Positions 9,527 to 17,875 are shown, numbered from the stretch's first letter. The stretch is DNA of 64,000 bases from JAAYCB01 sp012744395 (GCA_028703175.1 JAQVNJ010000005.1:30789-94788), one strand, 5' to 3'. Program-made: numbers and translations. Notes: generated from the letters alone by a model not told the origin.

Positions 9527-9746
9527 GGCAGCCTCCCGGGGATTGCGGATCGTTTGACCCGTCCAGTCTACGCTTCTCGCCGCCGGACTGGCAACGCACC
9601 GGCCGGAGACCGGCCCGCCCGATCGGCCCGTGGGGCCTCCGCGTGAGCCCCCGCCCTTGCTCGCCGCCAGCCGACGGCTTATTCTTCAGGAACCGGCTGG
9701 CGAGCCGGCAGCATCCGCTCGGCATGCTTTCCTAAGGGGGTTCGCG

Positions 9747-10223
9747 GTGTCGGCATCAGCCACCACACCGGTTCCGGCCAATCGCCGCCTGGCATGGCGG
9801 CGTTTGCCGGCCCGGCTGCTGCTCGCGGCGATTGCCTTGGCCTTGTCCGCGGCCCTTCTTCTGCCCCACCTGGTCGTTCCGGCGCTCGTTGCCGTCGCCG
9901 TGGCAATTGCCTTCTTCTTGCATCAAGCGTTCCGCGCCGCGCCCGTCCGCCGCCTCGTGCCGGTCGGCATGTCCAGCGCCTTCTCGGTCAAGCTGACCGG
10001 CACGTCGCTGATCGTAGGCCGGTTGCCCTGCTGCAACATCGCCATCCCCTTGCCGACCGTTTCGGCGCATCACTGCCGCCTGTACCAGGTGAAATCCTCC
10101 TGGTACATCGAGGATCTGGACAGCCGCAATGGGACACGGGTCAATCAGAAGCGGATCGGCAAGAGGCGGCTCCGCGTTGGCGACCGGATCTCAATCGGCG
10201 AGTTGGAGTTCCAGGTTCAGTAG
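9747..10223 (+). CDS. Membrane-anchored FHA-domain protein
   Basis: 158 residues if translation starts at the GTG at 9747, which follows AAGGGGG; an upstream in-frame GTG at 9630 would add 39 unconvincing residues. Two close hydrophobic segments (about 20-55) anchor a C-terminal forkhead-associated domain (about 75-158). The domain shows the conserved pattern: LIVGR, SAHHC, DLDSRNGT and RVGDRISIG. FHA domains bind phosphothreonine peptides, so a Ser/Thr kinase partner is expected; planctomycetes have many, but none lies in this window. Cytoplasmic placement of the FHA domain is an inference. Confidence 0.8.
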   Translation: MSASATTPVPANRRLAWRRLPARLLLAAIALALSAALLLPHLVVPALVAVAVAIAFFLHQAFRAAPVRRLVPVGMSSAFSVKLTGTSLIVGRLPCCNIAIPLPTVSAHHCRLYQVKSSWYIEDLDSRNGTRVNQKRIGKRRLRVGDRISIGELEFQVQ

Positions 10224-10250
10224 CTTTGGCCGACCGCCGGCCAAGGCCTT

Positions 10251-11597
10251 TCACGACGCCAGCGCGTGGCTGTGCGTCTGCACTCTCTGAATCGCCTCGA
10301 TCACGTGATCCATGTCGGCCCGGTCGGCCAGCAACATGCTGTGAAACAGGGCGACCGTTGTTTCACACACTTGCTTGTTGCCTTTGAGGTCCTTGAGGCT
10401 GTCACGGTATGCCTTGAGTCGCTCGGCTGGGAACAGGCGCTTGAAGCCTCGTGAGTCGATCGCATCGTCGAGCAGGCCGTCGTAGTACTGCTCGTGATAG
10501 CCGCCGCCGCAAGGGATGCCTTCCGCGCGGAGGGCCTTGATGAACTTGTCGCGGGGCAGCCCGTGGAACTGGGCGGGATCGTAGCGGAATGCGTAGAGAT
10601 GCCAGACCGCGCGGCTGCGGTCCGGCAGGCGCACCGGCTGGATGCCCGGGATCGCTTGGAGGCGCGCCGTCAAGTGGTCGGCGTTTTCTTGCCGCCGCGC
10701 GGTCTCCGCCACAAGCTTGTCGAGTTGCTGCCGGAGCATGGCGGCCTGGTAATGGGTCATTCGGAAGTTGGTGCCGCGGCTGAAATAGCCGTTGCCCTGG
10801 AAAGTCCCGTGGGCACGCCCGCAATTGTGGAACGCATGGCAGCGGTCAAGCAGGTCATCGCGCATGCCGGTGATGGCCCCCCCCTCCCCGGCTGGGATGT
10901 GCTTTGAATTCTGGAAACTGAAACAGCCCAGGTCGCCGAGCGTGCCGCACTTGCGGCCCTTGTAGTCGGCCAGCCATGCCTGGCAGGCATCCTCGATCAC
11001 AGCCAAATTGTGCTTCTTGGCAATCGCGTTGATCGGGTCCATGTCGCAGGGCATGCCATAGATGTGGACCGGCACGATGGCCCGCGTTCGTTCGGTGATC
11101 CGGCTCTCGATCGAAGCCGGGTCCATTGTGAGGGTGGCGGGATCCGTGTCGGCAAACACGGGCAGAGCCTTGAGCATGAGGATCGTGTTGTAGGTTGCGA
11201 TGAAGGTGAACGGAGAGGTGATCACCTCGTCGCCGGCATCAACCCCGATGACGTGCATCGCCGTGGTCAATGCAGTCGTGCCGCTGGACGTGGCCAGGCA
11301 GCGATCGGCGCCCAGCAGTCTGGCGTAGGCGGTCTCGAAGTCGGCCACTTGCCCCCCGCCGCCGGAAGAGGACCATCGCCCGCTCCGCAGGACTTCAACG
11401 ATTTCGGGCTCCCAGGCTTCGCGCCACTCGGGCCATTGCGGCCAGCCGGACTTGTGCACGGGAGCACCGCCCAACAGGGCCGGCTTGTCCGTTGTGGCGG
11501 CAAACGCGTTTCGGGGCCGGTGGCCGCCCCAGGCCAATCCGGCGGAACCGGCCGCTGCGGTTCGGATAAATCCGCGTCGTGTCAGATCGTCTCCCAT
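10251..11597 (-). CDS. DegT/DnrJ/EryC1/StrS aminotransferase-like protein with Tat signal (copy 1)
   Basis: 448 residues. The N-terminus LTRRGFIRTAAAGSAG is a Tat export signal; the body is a complete fold-type I PLP aminotransferase of the DegT/StrS family with SSGTTAL (phosphate-binding), EDACQAW, and the PLP Lys232 in FQNSKHIPAGEGG. Family members make amino-sugars from nucleotide-keto sugars in the cytoplasm, so an exported copy is odd but recurs three times in this window (also 19420 and 36351). A strong AGGAGG ribosome site supports the start. Its 3' end converges on the FHA gene with a 27-base gap. The substrate is unknown. Confidence 0.85.
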   Translation of the reverse strand: MGDDLTRRGFIRTAAAGSAGLAWGGHRPRNAFAATTDKPALLGGAPVHKSGWPQWPEWREAWEPEIVEVLRSGRWSSSGGGGQVADFETAYARLLGADRCLATSSGTTALTTAMHVIGVDAGDEVITSPFTFIATYNTILMLKALPVFADTDPATLTMDPASIESRITERTRAIVPVHIYGMPCDMDPINAIAKKHNLAVIEDACQAWLADYKGRKCGTLGDLGCFSFQNSKHIPAGEGGAITGMRDDLLDRCHAFHNCGRAHGTFQGNGYFSRGTNFRMTHYQAAMLRQQLDKLVAETARRQENADHLTARLQAIPGIQPVRLPDRSRAVWHLYAFRYDPAQFHGLPRDKFIKALRAEGIPCGGGYHEQYYDGLLDDAIDSRGFKRLFPAERLKAYRDSLKDLKGNKQVCETTVALFHSMLLADRADMDHVIEAIQRVQTHSHALAS

Positions 11598-11635
11598 CGC
11601 ACTCCCTCCTACTGAACATACTCTGTTCTTGTTGG

Positions 11636-11950
11636 CTATACATGGGAATCATCCGCCATGAACTCCGCCCAGCGCATTGCATGGGCGTCGCGTGGGTAGG
11701 TCTCCGCGACAGCCCGTTCTGTGAAACGGTACTTGCACTCGCTGTGCGAACAGTACTCCTTGAGGAGAGCGTACGCCCAGTTGACATCCTTCATCTTTCG
11801 CTCCGCCTCCGTTCGGTCCTTCGGCTTCCGCCGATCGGGGTGGAAATCGAGTGACATTTTCAGATACGCCGCCTCGATCTCCCGTTTGCTGGCCGCCTCT
11901 CCAAGCCCAAGGACTTTTCGCGCCTCGTTGATTTCAAAGAATACGGCCAC
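11636..11950 (-). CDS. Small J-domain (DnaJ-like) protein
   Basis: 104 residues from a GTG at 11950 preceded by GGGGA. The first 65 residues are a J domain: a helix ARKVLGLGEAAS, the diagnostic HPD tripeptide within LDFHPDRRKPKD, and helix III ending in VNWAYALLKEY. The C-terminal 35 residues contain two Cys (CSHSECKYR) and have no recognisable fold. J domains stimulate DnaK ATPase activity; the short tail may choose the client. It sits between the aminotransferase and the universal stress protein, all on the minus strand but with gaps near 40 bases, so operon membership is uncertain. Confidence 0.8.
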   Translation of the reverse strand: MAVFFEINEARKVLGLGEAASKREIEAAYLKMSLDFHPDRRKPKDRTEAERKMKDVNWAYALLKEYCSHSECKYRFTERAVAETYPRDAHAMRWAEFMADDSHV

Positions 11951-11998
11951 TTCGACTTTCCCCTATTGCACTATTTTCCCGAATCCCTCGCAAGCCGA

Positions 11999-12436
11999 TC
12001 ACCGATCCGGGGCTCTGACGGTTATCACAGGACATGCCGCCTTCCGCATCACGGACTCGGCTACGCTGCCAAGCAGAAGACGCATCAACCCCGTACGACC
12101 ATGTGTCCCGATGACAATCGCATACACGTCCTCTTGTTCGGCAACTCGGACAATCTCCTCGGCCAAGCGTACATTCTCGCTCGTCGGCACGGGGCAGACG
12201 ACTCTCTGCTCGAAGGACACTTCGGGATCGTCAGGGACGGCGGTTTCGATTTGCCTCAACTCGATCTCGCTTGGTCCCGGGTCCCTATCCACGAGCTCCC
12301 CGACCGGATAGCACTCCAGGTCCGCGACGTGAACAATCAGCAGGCTGGCATGACAATCCCGGGCCAGCGAGGTCGCGAAATGCAGAGCGTGCCGGCTCGG
12401 TTCCGAATAATCGGTAGCGAAGAGGATTTGCTTCAT
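11999..12436 (-). CDS. Universal stress protein (UspA family)
   Basis: 145 residues from the ATG at 12436 (MKQILFATDYSEPS), the conserved family N-terminus; a longer reading frame upstream adds unrelated residues. The ATP-binding signature GTHGRTGLMRLLLGSVAESV is intact near residue 113, so it probably belongs to the nucleotide-binding group. USPs accumulate during starvation, redox or growth arrest. Neighbours are a J-domain protein and a coiled-coil protein, consistent with a stress-related group on the minus strand. Confidence 0.88.
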   Translation of the reverse strand: MKQILFATDYSEPSRHALHFATSLARDCHASLLIVHVADLECYPVGELVDRDPGPSEIELRQIETAVPDDPEVSFEQRVVCPVPTSENVRLAEEIVRVAEQEDVYAIVIGTHGRTGLMRLLLGSVAESVMRKAACPVITVRAPDR

Positions 12437-12532
12437 GGCCACCGTTCTTGCTTGTCCGTATCGCAACGCCGGTTTGTCGTGCCCCGATTGGCCACAGTGG
12501 GCCCTAGGTTGCACGGAAGTCAACGCGGGCAG

Positions 12533-13234
12533 TCACATCGAAGCCGAAAGTTTTTCGGAAAGCCGCCTGATCTCCGCCGTAACCACATGATGATGCTCCT
12601 TGATTCGTTGGTGGGCCTCGCGGGCCTGATCGTGTTTGTTCTGCAATTCCAGATGCGAGTCTTCCAGCACATCACGGGAGGCCGCGTTGGCCGCCCGCTG
12701 CTGGGCGGCAAGTGCCCGCTCGTGCCGCTGCACGTGCAACTCGTGGCCGCGAACGTTCTCGGCGTGCGATTCTAAGGCCGCCTCGTGCTCCAGCAACGCA
12801 GCCTGGGCCTGTGCAAGCATCGCCGCCGCGCGGCGATGCTCTGAGCGCCAGCGTCCAATGTCCTCCAACCACATCACGTGTTCACACTCCGCGTCATGGT
12901 GTTCTTCATGCATCTTTGGCTGATCCAAGGCACTCATGGCATGTCTCCTTTGGCAAACCGTCAGGATGATTTCTGTTTCCGTTTCTCGATGCTCGGCGAC
13001 CGAATACCGATCACCTTCCCACGAAACGGCATCGTCGGCCACCGCCCAACCATGCCTCCTAGCGAAGCTCCCGGCATCGTTCGCGAGCCCAACACATCCT
13101 CCTCCGACCGCGCCATGATGAGACATTTCATAACACGCGGCGGCCAGAAGCTGCTCTTCGTAGTCGGACGAGTCGGTGCGCAAAATCCTCCCGTCCCAGT
13201 GCCCCCCAATGAATTCAAGCACCAGCGGTTTCAT
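12533..13234 (-). CDS. Unknown two-part protein with C-terminal coiled coil
   Basis: 233 residues from the ATG at 13234, ten bases after the nadB stop, so probably translated by coupling. I do not recognise the family. Residues 1-98 look like a small alpha/beta domain (MKPLVLEFIGGHWDGRIL). From MSALDQPKMHEEH onward the protein is an uninterrupted His/Ala/Glu-rich heptad pattern, a long coiled coil. At the junction there is a strong internal ribosome site, AAAGGAG, nine bases before the in-frame ATG at about 12937, so a separate 134-residue coiled-coil product may also be made. Some upstream frame is open, but it overlaps nadB and is unlikely to be used. Confidence 0.6.
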   Translation of the reverse strand: MKPLVLEFIGGHWDGRILRTDSSDYEEQLLAAACYEMSHHGAVGGGCVGLANDAGSFARRHGWAVADDAVSWEGDRYSVAEHRETETEIILTVCQRRHAMSALDQPKMHEEHHDAECEHVMWLEDIGRWRSEHRRAAAMLAQAQAALLEHEAALESHAENVRGHELHVQRHERALAAQQRAANAASRDVLEDSHLELQNKHDQAREAHQRIKEHHHVVTAEIRRLSEKLSASM

Positions 13235-13244
13235 GACGTAAGGC

Positions 13245-14954
13245 TCATTCAACAATGAACACATCGTCCACGCGCGGCGCCCTCGACCGGTCCGCGGAGT
13301 CCAACGGGTCCTCCGTGAGCCGATCAGGCGATGCCTTGCTGGAAGGAGCGCCGTCACGGTGAAAGCAAAGGTGGTGGTTCCAGGCCACGTCGTCTTGATC
13401 GGGGTAGTCGGTACGGACGTGACCGCCACGGGTTTCGGCCCGGAGTGACGCGGCCTCGATCATCAGGCTGGCCAATGTCAGCATGTTTTGGAGTTCCCAC
13501 CCGATGGGGTTGGAGAACTGCCGGGCGAGGACGTAACGGCACCAGCCGGAAATGTCTGTGGCCGCCTCTGCCAGATCCTGGCCGTCGCGCTGCACACCGC
13601 ATGCGCGCCACATGAGGCTCTTGAGCGAGTTACGGATATCGGCGATGTCGAGCGGTTCGCCGCTCCACTCCACCTGTGGATTTTCCAGCGGCAGGGGACA
13701 CAAGCCGGCGTCGCGTTTGGCGGCCTCTTGCGAAGCCGCCTGGCCGGCGCGGGCGCCGTAAATCGCCGCTTCGCTGAGACTGTTCGAGGCCAGCCGGTTT
13801 CCCCCATGCAGGCCCGTCGAGGCGACTTCACCGACCGCCCAGAGATGCGGGAGGGTCGTGCGGCCTGCGCAGTCCACGGTCACACCACCCATCATGTAAT
13901 GGGCGCCAGGCCGGACCGGGATGCGGTCGCGGGTGATGTCCAACCCGAACCCCGCGCAGAGCGCGGTGATTCCGGGAAAGCGGCCGCGGATCCGCTGCGG
14001 ATCGAGGTGAGTCAGATCGAGATAGACGTTCGGGTGCCGCGTCTTCTCCATCTGCGCGACGATTGCCCGACTCACGATGTCTCGCGGCGCAAGTTCCGCC
14101 CGTGCGTCATATCCGAGCATGAAGCGGTCTCCGTGGCGGTCAATCAAGTGCGCGCCTTCGCCGCGGATCGCCTCGGTGATCAAGTGACGACTGCTGCCAG
14201 CCATATAGAGGACGGTAGGGTGGAATTGCATGAACTCCAGGTCGCGCAGTTCAGCGCCGGCGCGATAGCAAACGGCCAATCCGTCACCCGTGGCCACCTC
14301 CGGGTTGGTGGTTTCGCGATAGATCTGTCCTGCGCCACCGGTGGCGAGAATCGTCTGCTTGGCCCAAATCAGCGTCTTGCCGTGTTGGCGGTTCCAGACC
14401 AGCGCACCGACGCAACTCGCGTTGTCGGTCACGAGGTCGATGAGGAACGTATTCTGCCAGATGCTGATGTTCGGGGTTTGAAGGACCCGCTCGGTCACCG
14501 CCCGCATCACCTCCTTGCCCGTTGCATCGCCAAGGGCGTGTACGATGCGGTTGTGACGGTGCCCCCCTTCGCGAGTGAGGGCCAGCCGGCTGCCGATTTG
14601 GTCGAATTTGGTCCCCCACTCCACCAATTCAACAATTCGTCGTGGGGCCTCCTCAACGACGCTCCGGACCACCTCTGGATCACAGAGGGCTCCCCCCGCG
14701 ATCAAGGTGTCGGCAGCGTGGTCCTCAAACCGATCCTCGGGCCCGAGCACGGCGGCAATCCCGCCCTGGGCGTGCGCGCTATTAGAGGCTTGCAGGCCAT
14801 CCTTGGTCACAACCAGTACCGAAAGACTGTGCGCCGCCTCCAGCGCAGCCCTCATACCAGCCAAGCCGCCGCCGACGACGAGAATATCGGTAAAGAAATG
14901 GGGAACCTTCTTGGGATGGAATGACGCCAAATAGCGCGCAGTGGAAATCGACAT
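13245..14954 (-). CDS. nadB: L-aspartate oxidase
   Basis: 569 residues. The flavoprotein oxidises L-aspartate to iminoaspartate, the first step of de novo NAD synthesis. The FAD-binding start VVGGGLAGMRAAL is near residue 28; family motifs follow: SNSAHAQGGIAA, EFMQFHPT, RGEGAHLIDRHG, AHYMMGGV and GEVASTGLHGGNRLASNS. The last distinguishes NadB from succinate dehydrogenase SdhA. The ATG at 14954 matches the family N-terminus; 48 extra residues upstream are unrelated. No nadA or nadC lies nearby. It runs divergently from the methyltransferase gene and is followed by the coiled-coil gene after ten bases. Confidence 0.9.
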   Translation of the reverse strand: MSISTARYLASFHPKKVPHFFTDILVVGGGLAGMRAALEAAHSLSVLVVTKDGLQASNSAHAQGGIAAVLGPEDRFEDHAADTLIAGGALCDPEVVRSVVEEAPRRIVELVEWGTKFDQIGSRLALTREGGHRHNRIVHALGDATGKEVMRAVTERVLQTPNISIWQNTFLIDLVTDNASCVGALVWNRQHGKTLIWAKQTILATGGAGQIYRETTNPEVATGDGLAVCYRAGAELRDLEFMQFHPTVLYMAGSSRHLITEAIRGEGAHLIDRHGDRFMLGYDARAELAPRDIVSRAIVAQMEKTRHPNVYLDLTHLDPQRIRGRFPGITALCAGFGLDITRDRIPVRPGAHYMMGGVTVDCAGRTTLPHLWAVGEVASTGLHGGNRLASNSLSEAAIYGARAGQAASQEAAKRDAGLCPLPLENPQVEWSGEPLDIADIRNSLKSLMWRACGVQRDGQDLAEAATDISGWCRYVLARQFSNPIGWELQNMLTLASLMIEAASLRAETRGGHVRTDYPDQDDVAWNHHLCFHRDGAPSSKASPDRLTEDPLDSADRSRAPRVDDVFIVE

Positions 14955-15199
14955 TGGCGGACCTTCATGGCAAATACGGCCACGCGCCGTGCACAGATCG
15001 GCGGTGGGGTGTACGATAAGAAACGAACTGGCTGCTGAACCGCTCCTACCACTGCGAAAGAGGCATCCGTGCCGACCGTCACCTGGTTCAGGGTGCAAGA
15101 GTCATGCCCAAACAAGGCCGGAGCAGGTTTCGGATCGCAAGTCGTGTTCGCACAGCCACTTGCGCGTATGCAATCGGTGAGGACGAGAAATCGCCCGAG

Positions 15200-15245
15200 T
15201 CGCACAATGCGATTCATATCCCAGGCACGTAATCGCAGAATGCAA
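15200..15245 (+). promoter_or_regulatory. Paired activator-binding dyads, 33 bp apart (methyltransferase promoter)
   Basis: Two copies of a 13-base dyad: TCGCACAATGCGA (15200-15212, perfect 5-bp arms) and TCGCAGAATGCAA (15233-15245, one arm mismatch). Centres are exactly 33 bp apart, about three helical turns, so both would face the same side of DNA. The same pair with the same spacing occurs before 17971 and 38253, which marks it as a real regulatory element. The likely binder is the activator at 16337. Confidence 0.75.
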
Positions 15246-15278
15246 TCCTGCGCGTGCTTTGCGACGCCCTCGCCGGTT

Positions 15279-15293
15279 TGGCACCCCATTTGC
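15279..15293 (+). promoter_or_regulatory. Sigma54-type -24/-12 promoter
   Basis: TGGCAC-N5-TTGC with GG at 15280-15281 and GC at 15292-15293, ten bases between them, the canonical geometry. Transcription would start near 15305 and read the methyltransferase at 15344. Proximal dyad is only about 41 bp upstream of the GG, closer than in the other promoters of the set. Confidence 0.75.
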
Positions 15294-15343
15294 GACTTCG
15301 GATCCAACACGATGTGCAGCGAATTTGGAGCGTTGAGCCCGAT

Positions 15344-15991
15344 ATGGCACGTACCAAGCCTTTTGAGGAATACGCGGACAGATACGATGGCTGGTTCGCG
15401 GGCAACCGGTCTGTCTATCAAGCGGAACTTCAAGCCGTCAGGAGCCTGTTGCCACCACATGAATCGGCGGTTGAAATCGGTGTTGGCACCGGGCGATTCG
15501 CCGCCCCGTTGGGTGTCCGGATAGGTGTCGAACCGTCCACAGCAATGGCCGTGATCGCCCGACAAAGGGGGATCCAAGTGGTCCGCGCCGTCGCGGAGAA
15601 GCTTCCATTCAGAGACGAGGCATTCGACGTCGCGCTCCTGATCACCACCTTATGCTTCCTGGACGACGTCGAGCTTTGTTTCCAGGAATCGCACCGAGTG
15701 CTTCAACCCGGTGGATGTTTCCTCGTGGGATTCATTGATGCACAGAGCCGGTGTGGCCAGGCGTATCAGCGACATAGAACCGAGAGCCGATTCTACGGGG
15801 AAGCCCAGTTCTATCCCGCTGGTGAAGTTGTCTCCCGATTGGCATCCGCGGGTTTTGGAGACTTCGCCTCCGTTCAAACCATCTGCGATCCTTCGCTGGG
15901 ATCGGCAAGCCCCCAACCGATCCACCCAGGTTACGGTGAAGGTTGTTTCGTCGTGATCCGAGGGATGAAGCCAACCCGGCCGTTGTGGTGA
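15344..15991 (+). CDS. Class I SAM-dependent methyltransferase
   Basis: 215 residues from the ATG at 15344 (MARTKPFEEYADRYDGWF), a typical start for UbiE/BioC-type methyltransferases; upstream open frame is noncoding. Motif I is VEIGVGTGRFAAPL, motif II GVEPS, and the post-I segment FDVALLITTLCFLDD followed by LQPGGCFLVG. No obvious ribosome site is present. The substrate cannot be deduced. It stands between a sigma54 promoter and the sigma54 activator gene, on the same strand, and is the first target of the putative regulon, so a role in building or maintaining a metal-sulfur centre, or in modifying a toxic metalloid, is possible but unproven. Confidence 0.8.
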   Translation: MARTKPFEEYADRYDGWFAGNRSVYQAELQAVRSLLPPHESAVEIGVGTGRFAAPLGVRIGVEPSTAMAVIARQRGIQVVRAVAEKLPFRDEAFDVALLITTLCFLDDVELCFQESHRVLQPGGCFLVGFIDAQSRCGQAYQRHRTESRFYGEAQFYPAGEVVSRLASAGFGDFASVQTICDPSLGSASPQPIHPGYGEGCFVVIRGMKPTRPLW

Positions 15992-16090
15992 TGGACGGCG
16001 CAACGGAGATGGCATCTTCAACGGCCAGGACGAATCCGCGCGGCGTTCAAGCGGTGGCGACGACTCGCCTGCCGCCCTCTTGCGAAGCAT

Positions 16091-16151
16091 GTGCAAAATG
16101 CATGCGTCGCATTTTGCAATTGCGGGAGCCGGATTGAGTTGCATAATGCAC
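16091..16151 (+). promoter_or_regulatory. Cluster of three activator-binding dyads upstream of the activator gene
   Basis: Dyads of the form xxGCA-N3-TGCxx lie at 16091-16103 (GTGCAAAATGCAT), 16107-16119 (TCGCATTTTGCAA) and 16139-16151 (TTGCATAATGCAC). The last two are 32 bp apart. The first two also form a 10-bp perfect inverted repeat, TGCAAAATGC and GCATTTTGCA. A degenerate fourth site is at 16186-16198. They lie about 100-160 bp before the -24 element, the usual enhancer distance, and suggest autoregulation. Confidence 0.65.
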
Positions 16152-16248
16152 GTCTGCCGCTCTCGGAAGCAACTTTTCATTTTCGGGCCATTTTGCACAA
16201 CGCTAATCTGGATAAACATTTGCGCTGCAAACGGTCGGCCTTCGGCTT

Positions 16249-16263
16249 GGGTATGGTTTTTGC
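16249..16263 (+). promoter_or_regulatory. Sigma54-type promoter of the activator gene
   Basis: GGGTATG-N4-TTGC with GG at 16250-16251 and GC at 16262-16263, ten bases apart. It matches the consensus less well than the other sites (C to T twice and T to G at the first base), but a T-run precedes the -12 GC as in strong sites. Start expected near 16274, 63 bases before the ATG. Confidence 0.5.
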
Positions 16264-16336
16264 TTGCTTCCCCTCAGGCCGTTTGCCGTAAGCCGCACCG
16301 CGAACTCTGGCTGCGGACGTTCCCCACGCGATTCCC

Positions 16337-17719
16337 ATGTCCATAACGCTTCAGAAACAGACGCGAGATGTGATTCTCGACTCGATTGTCGATGGCGTGT
16401 TCACGGTCGACGAGGAGTGGCAGATAACGTCTTTCAACCGGGCGGCCGAGGAGATTACGGGCGTTGCCAGCGCGGACGCCATCGGCCAACGGTGCTGCGA
16501 TGTCTTTCATGCCAGCATTTGCGAAAACCAGTGCGCGCTGAAGGAATCGCTGCAGACCGGTGATCCCGTCGTCTGCAAGCCAATTTACATCGTCAGAGCG
16601 GATGGTCGCCGGATTTCCGTGAGCATCTCCGCAACCGCCCTGAAAGACCACGAAGGCAACGTGATTGGCGGCGTAGAGACTTTTCGCGACCTGAGCGTGA
16701 TTGAGGAGCTGCGCAAGGAGCTTCTCGACAAGTATACGGTTGCCGATATCGTCGCTCGAAGCGGGGCGATGCGACAGGTGCTCGATGCCCTGCCGCAACT
16801 CGCCGAAAGCGACAGCACGGTCCTCATCGAAGGCGCAAGCGGCACGGGAAAGGAGTTGGTGGCCAGAGCGATCCACACCCTGTCTCCCCGCAGCATGAAA
16901 CGGTTCGTCGCGGTCAACTGCGGAGCTCTTCCGGATACGCTGCTGGAATCCGAACTCTTCGGTTACACGGCGGGAGCGTTTACCGATGCGCGACGCGACA
17001 AACCGGGGCGTTTTGCCGTTGCAGACGGCGGAACCATGTTCCTCGACGAGATCGGCGAGATCACGCCGGCGATGCAGGTCAAATTGCTCCGCGTATTGCA
17101 GGAAAAAGCGTTCGAGCCCCTCGGGGCCGTCGATCCGGTCAGGACGAATGTGCGGATCGTTGCCGCCACCGCCAGAAATCTCCAGTCCCTCGTTGCCGAA
17201 GGGGTTTTTCGTGCGGATTTGTTCTACCGCGTCAACGTGATTCGGATTCAACTGCCTCCCCTCCGCGACCGCCGAGAAGACATTCCATTGTTGGTCGAAC
17301 ACTTCGTCTCCAGGTTCAACCGCTTGCAACAGAAGAACGTCTCCGGCGTGTCGGAGGAAGTCATGGCCATCTTGCTCGAACATGAATTTCCAGGGAATAT
17401 TCGCGAATTACAGAATATCGTCGAACATGCCTTCGTCCTCTGCCGCGACGGATTGATTGAACTACGCCATTTGCCGGCAACGCTGCGTGCGCGCTTGCGG
17501 CCGCAGTGCACTTCACATAGCGGCGCGCTCAGCCTGAAGTCGTTGGAAAAGCTGCACATCACGGAAGCCATCCGACGGCATGGTGGAAACCGCAAAGCTG
17601 CTGCCAGGGCGTTGGGAATCCATGTCAGCACGATGTTTCGCAAGATTAAATCACTGGGCATTGAGCTGCCCGACACGGATGGCCGTAGCAGGTTGAAGAA
17701 CGCCGGATCACCGGGATGA
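16337..17719 (+). CDS. Sigma54-dependent transcriptional activator with Cys-rich PAS domain
   Basis: 460 residues: PAS domain (about 10-125), AAA+ domain (about 138-370) and Fis-type helix-turn-helix (about 410-446). The AAA+ part has Walker A GASGTGKE (166-173), Walker B GGTMFLDEIGE, and the sigma54-contact loop as GAFTDA (213-218) rather than the textbook GAFTGA. The PAS domain carries CCDVFHASICENQC (Cys53, 54, 62, 66), a four-Cys cluster that could hold an Fe-S cluster or act as a redox switch. In Desulfovibrio, ORP loci are controlled by a dedicated activator of this type. Dyads upstream suggest autoregulation, and matching dyads occur before 15344, 17971 and 38253. The start lacks a clear ribosome site. 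Confidence 0.88.
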   Translation: MSITLQKQTRDVILDSIVDGVFTVDEEWQITSFNRAAEEITGVASADAIGQRCCDVFHASICENQCALKESLQTGDPVVCKPIYIVRADGRRISVSISATALKDHEGNVIGGVETFRDLSVIEELRKELLDKYTVADIVARSGAMRQVLDALPQLAESDSTVLIEGASGTGKELVARAIHTLSPRSMKRFVAVNCGALPDTLLESELFGYTAGAFTDARRDKPGRFAVADGGTMFLDEIGEITPAMQVKLLRVLQEKAFEPLGAVDPVRTNVRIVAATARNLQSLVAEGVFRADLFYRVNVIRIQLPPLRDRREDIPLLVEHFVSRFNRLQQKNVSGVSEEVMAILLEHEFPGNIRELQNIVEHAFVLCRDGLIELRHLPATLRARLRPQCTSHSGALSLKSLEKLHITEAIRRHGGNRKAAARALGIHVSTMFRKIKSLGIELPDTDGRSRLKNAGSPG

Positions 17720-17738
17720 CTGCGCCACCTGGCGCAGT
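17719..17738. terminator. GC-rich hairpin overlapping the activator stop
   Basis: Inverted repeat ACTGCGCC / GGCGCAGT around a four-base loop, beginning on the last base of the activator stop codon. There is no T-tract after it, so it may be a weak terminator or simply a DNA dyad next to the operators that follow. Confidence 0.35.
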
Positions 17739-17784
17739 TCGCATTCTGCGACGGTTCGCTTGGGCCTCCCGTCGCATCCTGCGA
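17739..17784 (+). promoter_or_regulatory. Paired activator-binding dyads, 33 bp apart (NifX/radical SAM promoter)
   Basis: Two perfect 5-bp-arm dyads: TCGCATTCTGCGA (17739-17751) and TCGCATCCTGCGA (17772-17784), differing only in the spacer. Spacing is exactly 33 bp. The proximal site starts 105 bp before the GG of the -24 element. This is the best-preserved copy of the pair and defines the consensus TCGCA-N3-TGCGA. Confidence 0.8.
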
Positions 17785-17875
17785 GCCAACGAGCGTTTCC
17801 CCGCGAAGGCGCTTCTGAGCATAACGTTTTATTCTAACGGGGCTTCCGTGGCGGGGAGCGCGGTTTGCCATGATT

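Larger units (their letters stand above)
14955..15343. other. Divergent intergenic region with paired dyads and a sigma54 promoter
   Basis: 389 bases between nadB (minus) and the methyltransferase (plus). It holds the paired operator dyads at 15200-15245 and the -24/-12 promoter at 15279-15293, listed separately. No gene is supported here. Confidence 0.7.
15992..16336. other. Intergenic region with dyad cluster and sigma54 promoter of the activator
   Basis: 345 bases without a supported gene. It contains three GCA-N3-TGC dyads (16091-16151), a weaker site near 16186-16198, and a -24/-12 promoter at 16249-16263, all listed separately. Confidence 0.7.

Noticed and set aside
12533..13429. Longer start of the coiled-coil protein inside nadB
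   Set aside because: Upstream residues are an antisense-like composition that overlaps the nadB C-terminus; the ATG at 13234 sits ten bases after the nadB stop.
14955..15200. Sigma54 promoter on the minus strand for nadB
   Set aside because: The nearest GG and GC on the minus strand (TGGCCGTATTTGC) are only eight bases apart, wrong geometry.
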